The notes under the pieces: generated by a model
The model's input: the letters and a program-made list of their open reading frames with translations, nothing else
What the model was told of the DNA's origin: nothing
Database searches by the model: none
Translations under genes and position numbers: made by a program
Assembly: GCA_964613725.1 (NCBI GenBank)
Contig: CAZTJY010000015.1
Coordinates: forward strand, 1-42,267
Origin: Parapedobacter sp964613725
Lineage (GTDB): Bacteria > Bacteroidota > Bacteroidia > Sphingobacteriales > Sphingobacteriaceae
Direction: 5' to 3'
Length of the DNA: 42,267 nt
Shown: positions 16,089 through 22,997 of the stretch, one piece after another
Layout of the letters: each line of letters starts with the position of its first letter
How positions within the stretch are numbered: position 1 is the first letter of the stretch

Positions 16089-16771
16089 TGATGTTCCCGA
16101 AATGGCCTACAGCCCTCGCGATATTCCTGCTAGCAACCTGCGGCAGTCCATCGAACGAGACGAATCAAAGCAATGATGGACCGAGCCAAGCCGCAGCTCC
16201 TTCCTTAGTCGAGGAACGCACAAAGAACATCCTTTTTTTTGGGAATAGCCTTACCGCCGGATACGGGCTTGACGGCCAAGACTCCGCGTTCCCTGGGGTC
16301 ATCCAGCAATGGATAGATTCCCTTGAACTTCCTTATCGGGTAATCAATGGTGGGTTGAGCGGCGAAACAACAGCAGCTGGAAAAGAGCGAATCGACTGGC
16401 TACTGCGCGAACGGATCGACATTTTTGTGTTAGAGTTAGGTGCTAATGACGGATTACGAGGTATTCCTGTTGACGAAACCCGCAAAAACCTACAAGATAT
16501 CATCGATAAAGTGAAAGCCAAATATCCCGACTGCAAAATGGTGCTTACAGGCATGATGATACCACCTAGCATGGGTGGCGACTATGGAAAAGCATTCACC
16601 GCCATATTCCCAGCGCTGGCAAAGCAAAACGACATGGCACTTGTGCCTTTCCTGTTGGCTGGCGTTGCCGGTGAAGCCAACTTGAACCAAGGAGACGGAA
16701 TCCATCCAACAGCGGAAGGCCATCAGATCTTGGCTAAGCACGTATGGGAAGTGCTGGAGCCGCTGCTCTAA
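16088..16771 (+). CDS. GDSL/SGNH-type arylesterase (TesA-like), probable lipoprotein
   Basis: A 227-residue SGNH hydrolase. Block I is FFGNSLTAGYGLD (nucleophile Ser), block III GANDG, and block V DGIHPTAEGH (catalytic Asp and His). This is the TesA/arylesterase subgroup acting on thioesters, aryl esters or lysophospholipids. The N-terminus MMFPKWPTALAIFLLATCGS is a signal peptide with a likely, slightly unusual lipobox LATC, so the enzyme is probably anchored in the envelope. It overlaps the nfu stop codon by 1 nt. Confidence 0.92.
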   Translation: MMFPKWPTALAIFLLATCGSPSNETNQSNDGPSQAAAPSLVEERTKNILFFGNSLTAGYGLDGQDSAFPGVIQQWIDSLELPYRVINGGLSGETTAAGKERIDWLLRERIDIFVLELGANDGLRGIPVDETRKNLQDIIDKVKAKYPDCKMVLTGMMIPPSMGGDYGKAFTAIFPALAKQNDMALVPFLLAGVAGEANLNQGDGIHPTAEGHQILAKHVWEVLEPLL

Positions 16772-16856
16772 GCCGGATTATGCCAACGTTGGAGATAATT
16801 TCGTGCAAATACGAAAACCCTCGGTGTAAATCGCTATTAATCTCATAATTAATCCT

Positions 16857-16864
16857 TAACTTTA
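16857..16864 (+). promoter_or_regulatory. Possible -7 promoter box for the transketolase genes
   Basis: TAACTTTA is one mismatch from TAnnTTTG and sits 32 nt before the start of the transketolase N-terminal subunit gene. Confidence 0.3.
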
Positions 16865-16896
16865 GCGCCAAAATTGTTATAACCACTTATTTTATA

Positions 16897-17742
16897 ATGA
16901 GCGAAGAAATCACCAAATTAGAAGGAATTGCATCACAGGTAAGACGAGATATCGTCCGGATGGTCCATGCATGCCAATCGGGTCATCCCGGCGGGTCACT
17001 GGGCTGTACGGAGTTTTTCGTTGCGCTGTATTTTAGTGCCCTGGAGCGGAAAGCTGGATTTGACATGGACGGTATTGGCGAAGATTTATTTTTCCTTTCC
17101 AACGGACATATTTCTCCTGTGTTTTATAGTACGCTAGCCCGATCGGGCTATTTCGACGTCAGTGAGTTGGCCACCTTCCGTAAAATCGATTCAAGGCTTC
17201 AAGGACACCCCACCACACACGAGGGGCTACCGGGCATTCGGATTGCATCGGGTTCATTGGGCCAGGGGCTCTCGGTTGCTATCGGGGCAGCACGTGCAAA
17301 AAAACTAAATAAAGATAACCACCTGGTATACGTGTTGATGGGTGATGGCGAACAACAGGAAGGACAGATTTGGGAAGCGGCTTTGTATGCGCCCCATAAT
17401 AAAATGGACAACCTCATTGCAACCATCGATTACAACGGCCAGCAAATAGACGGATCCACCGAACAGGTGTTGTCTCTAGGCAACCTGAGAGCCAAGTGGG
17501 AGGCGTTTGGCTGGGACGTGATGGAGATGAACGGGAACGTGATGAGCGAAGTGTTGGCCGGGTTGGCCGAAGCCAAATCGCGGACCGGCAAAGGTAAACC
17601 GGTCATGATCCTAATGAAAACGGAAATGGGTAACGGCGTGGACTTCATGATGGGTTCGCATAAATGGCACGGTGTGGCGCCTAATGATGAGCAATTGGCA
17701 GCAGCGCTTTCGCAGTTGGAGGAAACGTTAGGAGACTATTGA
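16897..17742 (+). CDS. Transketolase, N-terminal (TPP-binding) subunit
   Basis: This is the N-terminal half of a split transketolase (281 residues). It carries SGHPGGSLGCTEF (28-40) and the thiamine-diphosphate motif GDGEQQEGQ (149-157) ending DYN (178-180). With the C-terminal subunit it transfers C2 units between sugar phosphates in the pentose phosphate pathway. Split transketolases are known in Archaea, Bacteroidota and others. The C-half follows 72 nt later, separated by a heptad-repeat spacer. Confidence 0.95.
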   Translation: MSEEITKLEGIASQVRRDIVRMVHACQSGHPGGSLGCTEFFVALYFSALERKAGFDMDGIGEDLFFLSNGHISPVFYSTLARSGYFDVSELATFRKIDSRLQGHPTTHEGLPGIRIASGSLGQGLSVAIGAARAKKLNKDNHLVYVLMGDGEQQEGQIWEAALYAPHNKMDNLIATIDYNGQQIDGSTEQVLSLGNLRAKWEAFGWDVMEMNGNVMSEVLAGLAEAKSRTGKGKPVMILMKTEMGNGVDFMMGSHKWHGVAPNDEQLAAALSQLEETLGDY

Positions 17743-17808
17743 TTAGACACTAGACATAGACAACAGACGTCAGACGTTAGTCTCACATCTGGTGCCTCAT
17801 ATCTCAAA
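17743..17808 (+). repeat. Degenerate 7-nt periodic array after the transketolase N-subunit stop codon
   Basis: AGAC occurs at 17745, 17752, 17758, 17765 and 17772, then AGTC at 17779: six units with period 7 (once 6), of type TTAGACA, CTAGACA, TCAGACG, TTAGTCT. The period continues in a second unit family: CACATCT, GGTGCCT, CATATCT. The array begins directly after the stop codon and fills nearly all the spacer to the C-subunit gene. I see no gene or hairpin that explains it. Related units occur at 36537-36586. Confidence 0.75.
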
Positions 17809-17814
17809 AAAACA

Positions 17815-18768
17815 ATGAAGAAATACACATATACAGATAAAAAAGATACACGTTCGGGTTTTGGAGCTGGCTTATTGGAAGTGGGCAAAAAAAATGAAAA
17901 CGTGGTAGCACTCTGCGCCGACTTGGTCGGCTCGCTCAAAATGAATGACTTCATCAAGGAATTTCCAGAGCGGTTCTTCCAGATAGGTATCGCAGAAGCA
18001 AACATGATGGGCATCGCAGCCGGACTCACCATCGGTGGGAAAATCCCTTATACCGGTACCTTCGCTAATTTCTCCACCGGTCGCGTCTACGACCAAATCC
18101 GCCAATCCATCGCGTACTCCGACAAGAACGTAAAAATTTGTGCGTCGCATGCGGGCTTGACACTGGGTGAAGATGGTGCGACCCACCAAATCCTCGAAGA
18201 CATCGGACTGATGAAAATGCTGCCTGGGATGACAGTCATCAATCCGTGCGACTATAACCAAACCAAGGCAGCGACAATCGCCATCGCTGACCATCATGGT
18301 CCGGTTTACCTACGCTTCGGGCGTCCGGTCGTGCCTATTTTTACCGATCCGGACCAAAAATTTGAAATCGGCAAGGCGTGGATGGTGAATGAGGGTGCCG
18401 ATGTTAGCATCTTTGCTACCGGCCACTTGGTCTGGGAAGCTATCCAAGCAGGCGAACAATTGGCGGAGTTGGGCATCGATGCGGAAATCATCAACATACA
18501 TACCATCAAACCCCTAGACGAAGAGGCGGTATTGAAATCTGCAGCTAAAACCGGATGCGTCGTTACGGCCGAAGAACACAACCGGCTTGGTGGACTTGGC
18601 GATAGTATTGCGCAGCTATTAGCAAAAAACAACCCAACACCACAAGAATATGTAGCCGTGGACGATAGCTTTGGCGAAAGCGGAACACCAGCCCAGCTCA
18701 TGGAAAAATATGGGCTTAACGCCGCTAATATCGTGGCCGCTGTGCAACGCGTAATAAAACGCAAGTAG
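17815..18768 (+). CDS. Transketolase, C-terminal subunit
   Basis: The 317-residue partner of the upstream subunit contains the pyrimidine-binding and C-terminal transketolase domains. The catalytic Glu is E61 in IGIAEANMMGIAAG (58-70), followed by the conserved Phe-Ala-Asn-Phe region and HAGLTLGEDGATHQ. The C-terminal domain starts at about residue 190. It forms a heteromer with the N-subunit. The sigma gene starts 33 nt downstream. Confidence 0.95.
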   Translation: MKKYTYTDKKDTRSGFGAGLLEVGKKNENVVALCADLVGSLKMNDFIKEFPERFFQIGIAEANMMGIAAGLTIGGKIPYTGTFANFSTGRVYDQIRQSIAYSDKNVKICASHAGLTLGEDGATHQILEDIGLMKMLPGMTVINPCDYNQTKAATIAIADHHGPVYLRFGRPVVPIFTDPDQKFEIGKAWMVNEGADVSIFATGHLVWEAIQAGEQLAELGIDAEIINIHTIKPLDEEAVLKSAAKTGCVVTAEEHNRLGGLGDSIAQLLAKNNPTPQEYVAVDDSFGESGTPAQLMEKYGLNAANIVAAVQRVIKRK

Positions 18769-18801
18769 TAAACGATAACTGGGGGACGCCGCACGCTCCA
18801 T

Positions 18802-19347
18802 ATGGAAGACGCTCAAATACTAGCGAATTTTGCTGATAAGCGAACCCGAGATGATGCATTTGGGCAACTCTTAAAAAAATATCAGCAGAAAATCTATTGG
18901 CACGTGCGGCGTCTAGTCATCGATCATGATGATGCAGATGATTTGGTTCAGGATATCTTTATTAAGGTATGGAAGAACCTGGATAATTTCAGGGAAGATG
19001 CACAATTATATACGTGGTTGTATCGTATAGCCACTAATGAGTGCATCACCTTCCTGAACAGGAAGAAACAGCGGCATCAAATATCGCTCGATGACGAAAG
19101 TTCTGCTTATTTGGCCGAGACGCTGACGGATACAACGTATTTCAACGGAGATCAAGCACAGCTAAAATTGCAGCAAGCCCTGCTCACCTTACCCGAAAAG
19201 CAGCGCATCGTGTTTAACATGAAGTATTTTGATGATCTAAAATACGAAGAAATATCGGACATTTTGGGCACTAGCGTAGGTGCGTTAAAAGCTTCGTACC
19301 ATTTAGCAGTTAAGAAGATAGCCTACTTTTTTGAAGAGAATGATTAA
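18802..19347 (+). CDS. ECF RNA polymerase sigma factor (module A)
   Basis: A 181-residue group 4 sigma factor. Region 2 is seen in DADDLVQDIFIKVWKNLDNF and the following TWLYRIATNECITFLNRKK. Region 4 is seen in LPEKQRIVFNMKYFDDLKYE and the HTH ISDILGTSVGALKASYHLAVKK. It heads a three-gene unit with a membrane protein (33 nt downstream) and an exported protein (2 nt after that), the usual ECF sigma, anti-sigma and accessory order. The target regulon is unknown. Confidence 0.92.
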   Translation: MEDAQILANFADKRTRDDAFGQLLKKYQQKIYWHVRRLVIDHDDADDLVQDIFIKVWKNLDNFREDAQLYTWLYRIATNECITFLNRKKQRHQISLDDESSAYLAETLTDTTYFNGDQAQLKLQQALLTLPEKQRIVFNMKYFDDLKYEEISDILGTSVGALKASYHLAVKKIAYFFEEND

Positions 19348-19370
19348 ACCTTCACGTAACAAAAGCATCT

Positions 19371-19376
19371 AAGGAG
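19371..19376 (+). promoter_or_regulatory. Shine-Dalgarno site for the module A membrane protein
   Basis: AAGGAG, 4 nt before ATG 19381. It is a clear ribosome site in a window where such sites are rare. Confidence 0.5.
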
Positions 19377-19380
19377 TACC

Positions 19381-20073
19381 ATGGAGGAAAAACACACATA
19401 CCACCACACCGACGCCTTGGGCGAGCTGCCTGAAGCATTGCGTGCGAATCCGTATCGTGTGCCCGATGGCTACTTCAAAAGCTTACATCTCCGAACGATC
19501 GGAAAGTGTCGCGATACGGATGATATCAGACCTTCATTGAGCATCCCTGATGGTTACTTCGAACAATTAACAGACAGTATAACCGCTAAAATCGCGGAAC
19601 AAACATTGAAGGCTGCCGTAAATGAAACGGGTTTTACTGTACCACGCGGGTATTTTAATGACGCTAAACAACTGTTGATCGCTGCCGGTAGAATCGATGT
19701 GTCTGACACCGGATTTACCGTTCCTGCACAATATTTCGACACCTTGCCCCGTCGGATTGGCGACCAGACCCATCAAGCCGCCCCTCATGTCCGCAAGGTC
19801 CGTCGCTCAACGTGGGCGGCCTATGCAGCCGCAGCCAGTATAACGCTGGTTCTGGGATTATTGGGCTTGCTCAGCATCACGAAAGACACATCCGAAGCAG
19901 AAAGCCCATTGGCATCGGTATCGGACGAACAGATTGTCGATTACCTGGAGCTTTACGGCCCACCGAACGATATGATTTATATATCCGAACAACTCGACGA
20001 CTTTGACGAGCAAAGCATCGGCGAGGGAATCAGCGAAGAGGATATTGAAGCATACCTTAATCATACGTTGTAG
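19381..20073 (+). CDS. Putative anti-sigma factor with four VPxGYF-type repeats (module A)
   Basis: A 230-residue protein with one TM helix at about 146-165 (YAAAASITLVLGLLGLL). Before it lie four copies of a short motif: VPDGYF (27-32), IPDGYF (55-60), VPRGYF (87-92) and VPAQYF (114-119), spaced 27-32 residues. After it comes an acidic tail rich in Asp and Glu (DDFDEQ, ISEEDIEAYL). Given its place between the sigma gene and an exported protein, the simplest reading is a membrane anti-sigma with the repeats on the cytoplasmic side. No zinc-binding anti-sigma motif is seen. The anti-sigma role is inference. Confidence 0.65.
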   Translation: MEEKHTYHHTDALGELPEALRANPYRVPDGYFKSLHLRTIGKCRDTDDIRPSLSIPDGYFEQLTDSITAKIAEQTLKAAVNETGFTVPRGYFNDAKQLLIAAGRIDVSDTGFTVPAQYFDTLPRRIGDQTHQAAPHVRKVRRSTWAAYAAAASITLVLGLLGLLSITKDTSEAESPLASVSDEQIVDYLELYGPPNDMIYISEQLDDFDEQSIGEGISEEDIEAYLNHTL

Positions 20074-20075
20074 CA

Positions 20076-20552
20076 ATGACCGTCGCAAAATCAATTCATC
20101 TCGTCGCATTAGCGCTGTTGCTTCCGATTACGATAACCGTAGCACAGGAAAGCAGGGCTGAGCGCTTTGAACGGATAGAGGCGGAGAAGATCGCGTTTAT
20201 CACCAAAGAGCTGAACCTAACCCCTTCGGAAGCCCAAAAATTCTTTCCGGTATACAATCAATACCAGCAAGAGATTTATAAGCTGAAGCGAGAACGGCGT
20301 TCAATGGGGCGGCTTAATGGCAAGCCGCAATTGGAGAACAACAAAATACCGGGAAGCAATTTTAGCCGAACCGACCGGGATGTCCTCGCTTTCGATGCTA
20401 AGGAACTAGAGGTAAAAAAAATATACCGGAAGCGCTTTGCCTCCGTCGTTGGCCAGGCCCGAGCATCGCGATTCTTTGAGGTCGAAGAGGAGTTTCGGAA
20501 TTACTTGCTCCGTGAGTTGCAGCAACGGCGTCGCGATCGGGACCGTCCGTAA
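20076..20552 (+). CDS. Exported Spy/CpxP-like sensor protein (module A)
   Basis: A 158-residue protein with an N-terminal signal peptide ending near VAQES (about residues 1-24) and a mature domain that is almost entirely charged helix: ERIEAEKIAFITKELNLTPS, EAQKFFPVYNQYQQEIYKLK. LNLTPSEAQKF resembles the LTxxQ pattern of Spy/CpxP periplasmic chaperones. In CpxP, sensing of misfolded envelope protein feeds back on a signalling system; an analogous role with the sigma/anti-sigma pair is inference. It starts 2 nt after the previous stop codon. Confidence 0.7.
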   Translation: MTVAKSIHLVALALLLPITITVAQESRAERFERIEAEKIAFITKELNLTPSEAQKFFPVYNQYQQEIYKLKRERRSMGRLNGKPQLENNKIPGSNFSRTDRDVLAFDAKELEVKKIYRKRFASVVGQARASRFFEVEEEFRNYLLRELQQRRRDRDRP

Positions 20553-20561
20553 ATTATTCCG

Positions 20562-20569
20562 TAGCTTTG
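20562..20569 (+). promoter_or_regulatory. TAGCTTTG box immediately before the aminotransferase start
   Basis: A perfect TAnnTTTG match ends 3 nt before ATG 20573. If used, transcription would begin at or inside the start codon, giving a leaderless mRNA. It may be chance. Confidence 0.3.
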
Positions 20570-20572
20570 CGT

Positions 20573-21772
20573 ATGCTCAGTAATCGGCAACTTTTTCTCG
20601 CCAATACCGCCCAGACATCTGATTCACCTCGGCTTATCGAGATCGATCACGCAGCAGGGGTATACCTATACGGCCCACGAGGCGAACGTTATATCGACCT
20701 TGTTTCTGGCTTCGCTGTAAGCAATATCGGGCACCGTCACCCGAGGGTGCTCGAAGCGATTGCTAACCAGCTTGAGCGGTTTCTGCACGTAACGGTATAC
20801 GGCGAATTTGTGCAAGCGCCGCAGGTGGAGCTGGCAACACGGCTCATAGCCGCGCTCCCGGACCGGTTCAATTCCGTCTACTTCACCAATTCGGGCACGG
20901 AAGCTACCGAGGGTGCCATGAAAATCGCCAAGAAATATACGGGAAGGCGCCGAATTATCGCTGCCGAAAAGGCATACCACGGCAGTACACAAGGCGCCCT
21001 CAGTCTTATCGGCAACCCCGAGTACCTTCGCGCTTATGCTCCCCTATTGCCTGAAATCGACTTTATACGTTATAACAACCACGCGGACATCACGAAAATA
21101 GACACCTCTACGGCAGCAGTCATCCTGGAAGCGGTGCAAGGTGAAGCTGGCATCCGCGTTCCAGACGTATCCTATATGCATGCGCTACGCAAGCGTTGTG
21201 ATGAAACAGGTACATTACTTATTTTCGACGAAATCCAAACCGGCTTCGGCCGTACCGGCAAATTATTCGCTTTCCAACACTACGGCATTGAACCGGACAT
21301 CCTGCTCCTTGCAAAAGGAATGGGCGGCGGTATGCCGATTGGCGCATTCGTGGCCGCCAAAGCCATAATGGACGTCATCAAGGACAACCCCATGCTCGGC
21401 CACATCACAACGTTTGGTGGCCATCCGGTGAGCTGTGCAGCGGCTTTGGCATCGCTCAACGTCATTCTCGACGAACACCTCATCGATGACGTTGAACGGA
21501 AAGCCCAACTGTTCCGTCAACATCTGCAGCACCCCTCAATCCGCGAAATCAGAGGCGCCGGCTTGATGCTGTGCATCCAGCTGGACACTTTTGAACAAGT
21601 CGCGGCGGTGAGTAAGTACTGCGCGGACCATGGTGTCATTATCGATTGGTTTCTACATTGTGCCACCGCTTTGCGCGTTTCCCCACCGCTTATCATCAGC
21701 GATGAGGATATCGAAAAGGCATGCCAAGTGATTTTAAATGCGCTCGACCTAAATGCCCCTCGCCAATATTAA
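20573..21772 (+). CDS. Class III PLP-dependent aminotransferase
   Basis: A 399-residue fold-type I, class III aminotransferase (acetylornithine/ornithine/4-aminobutyrate group). Signatures are NSGTEATEGAMKIAKKYTGR, LIFDEIQTGFGRTG and the PLP-lysine segment LLLAKGMGGGMPIGAF (Lys248). Sequence alone does not give the amino donor. The gene does not sit in an obvious arg operon; it stands between two ECF sigma modules. I use ATG 20573; a TTG at 20567 would add two residues. Confidence 0.9.
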   Translation: MLSNRQLFLANTAQTSDSPRLIEIDHAAGVYLYGPRGERYIDLVSGFAVSNIGHRHPRVLEAIANQLERFLHVTVYGEFVQAPQVELATRLIAALPDRFNSVYFTNSGTEATEGAMKIAKKYTGRRRIIAAEKAYHGSTQGALSLIGNPEYLRAYAPLLPEIDFIRYNNHADITKIDTSTAAVILEAVQGEAGIRVPDVSYMHALRKRCDETGTLLIFDEIQTGFGRTGKLFAFQHYGIEPDILLLAKGMGGGMPIGAFVAAKAIMDVIKDNPMLGHITTFGGHPVSCAAALASLNVILDEHLIDDVERKAQLFRQHLQHPSIREIRGAGLMLCIQLDTFEQVAAVSKYCADHGVIIDWFLHCATALRVSPPLIISDEDIEKACQVILNALDLNAPRQY

Positions 21773-21811
21773 GCTTAATTGCCGAATATTGTTTATTTAT
21801 TTCTACTGACC

Positions 21812-22414
21812 ATGCAACATCAGCAGGGTTGCCCGCGTCTATTGGTCAACGTGAAAGGGAAACAAAAAGCAAACTCGTTGGAAGCTTCATTTACCGATAA
21901 ACATTACGAGCTGGTAGTGGCCTGCAAAAAGGGCGACCGCCAATCGCAATTCAAGTTATACAATTTATATGCAAAATCGATGTATAATACGGCCCTTCGT
22001 ATTGTACAGGATGAAGCGGAAGCCGCCGACGTGCTGCAAGAAGCGTTCATCGACGCGTTCGCTCGATTGGATAGTTTCCGACAGGAAAGCACATTCGGCC
22101 TTTGGATGAAACAAATCGTGGTAAACAAATCCATATCGACATTACGCAAACGGAAGTTGGAAATACAACCGCTCGAAGAGGGTGAAGAACCAGCAAATGA
22201 TGAAGAAAGTGAGAACGACATCGAGCTACAAGTGGCCAGCATCAAACAGGCAATCGATCGGTTGCCTGATGGCTATCGCTTGGTGCTCACGCTATATCTG
22301 TTGGAGGGATACGATCATGAAGAAATCGCTCATATCCTCCGGATTAGCGAGGCGACCTCCCGGAGCCAATACCTCCGTGGGAAACGGAAACTATTGAATT
22401 ACTTGGTAAACTGA
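21812..22414 (+). CDS. RNA polymerase sigma-70 family, ECF sigma factor (module B)
   Basis: A roughly 200-residue ECF sigma factor. Region 2 starts at about KHYELVVACKKGDRQSQFKL and includes EAADVLQEAFIDAF; the tail includes LPDGYRLVLTLYLLEGYDHE and the HTH EIAHILRISEATSRSQYLRG. The N-terminus is uncertain: ATG 21812 gives a long, atypical leader (MQHQQGCPRLL...), and a GTG at 21851 or TTG at 21878 is possible. It is followed after 22 nt by its putative anti-sigma gene. Confidence 0.88.
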   Translation: MQHQQGCPRLLVNVKGKQKANSLEASFTDKHYELVVACKKGDRQSQFKLYNLYAKSMYNTALRIVQDEAEAADVLQEAFIDAFARLDSFRQESTFGLWMKQIVVNKSISTLRKRKLEIQPLEEGEEPANDEESENDIELQVASIKQAIDRLPDGYRLVLTLYLLEGYDHEEIAHILRISEATSRSQYLRGKRKLLNYLVN

Positions 22415-22426
22415 TTGGAAAAGGAT

Positions 22427-22431
22427 AGGAG
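22427..22431 (+). promoter_or_regulatory. Shine-Dalgarno site for the module B anti-sigma gene
   Basis: AGGAG, 5 nt before ATG 22437, in the spacer between the sigma and anti-sigma genes. Confidence 0.45.
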
Positions 22432-22436
22432 TTGAT

Positions 22437-22997
22437 ATGAACAAGGACTTGAAGTCATTCGTTAAAGAAAACAGGGAGGCATTTGACAATGCCACGCCAC
22501 CGGTATTCCTTTGGCAACGGATTGCCGCGGCGTTGGATGAGGAAGACCGTAACGACGTTGAGATACGAGGTGGCGAGCGGACGTGGATTTCCGGTGTATT
22601 GAAAGTAGCAGCGGTTATGTTCCTCGTGGGAACCATTGGTATGCTGATTTATTTCTATGGAAAACGAGAGGCCTACCTCGACTATAGCCGGGTAAGTCCC
22701 GATTTAGCCGCAACGCAACAGGTATATGCGAAGTTGATTACACAAAAAAAAGATTCCATCGCCTATATCGCTACCTCGAACCCTGCATTATATGGAGAAT
22801 TTTCGAAAGCGATCAATCAAATCGAATCCAATTACGACATGTTGAAGCAAGAATACACGAAAAGCCCCAACAGGAAGTTGACCTTGGAGGCCATGATACG
22901 TAATCTGCAAGCACAAATCGATATTCTAAGCCAACAGTTGGATATATTGAAATCTATCAACCGCGAAAAAGAAAAATCCTATCATGAACAAATTTAA
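22437..22997 (+). CDS. Putative anti-sigma factor with one TM helix (module B)
   Basis: A 186-residue protein. The N-terminal ~45 residues are cytoplasmic-type and charged (MNKDLKSFVKENREAFDNAT, PPVFLWQRIAAALDEE). One TM helix lies at about 52-74 (VLKVAAVMFLVGTIGMLIYF), and the rest is a long helical coiled-coil-like segment (LEAMIRNLQAQIDILSQQLD). The layout fits a single-pass anti-sigma with an exported sensor helix. No zinc motif is seen. The role is inferred from position after the sigma gene. Its stop overlaps the next start by 14 nt. Confidence 0.7.
   Translation: MNKDLKSFVKENREAFDNATPPVFLWQRIAAALDEEDRNDVEIRGGERTWISGVLKVAAVMFLVGTIGMLIYFYGKREAYLDYSRVSPDLAATQQVYAKLITQKKDSIAYIATSNPALYGEFSKAINQIESNYDMLKQEYTKSPNRKLTLEAMIRNLQAQIDILSQQLDILKSINREKEKSYHEQI

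Noticed and set aside
16783..16792. CCAACGTTGG palindrome after the esterase gene
   Set aside because: Short, no T tract, and not at a promoter; no support for a function.
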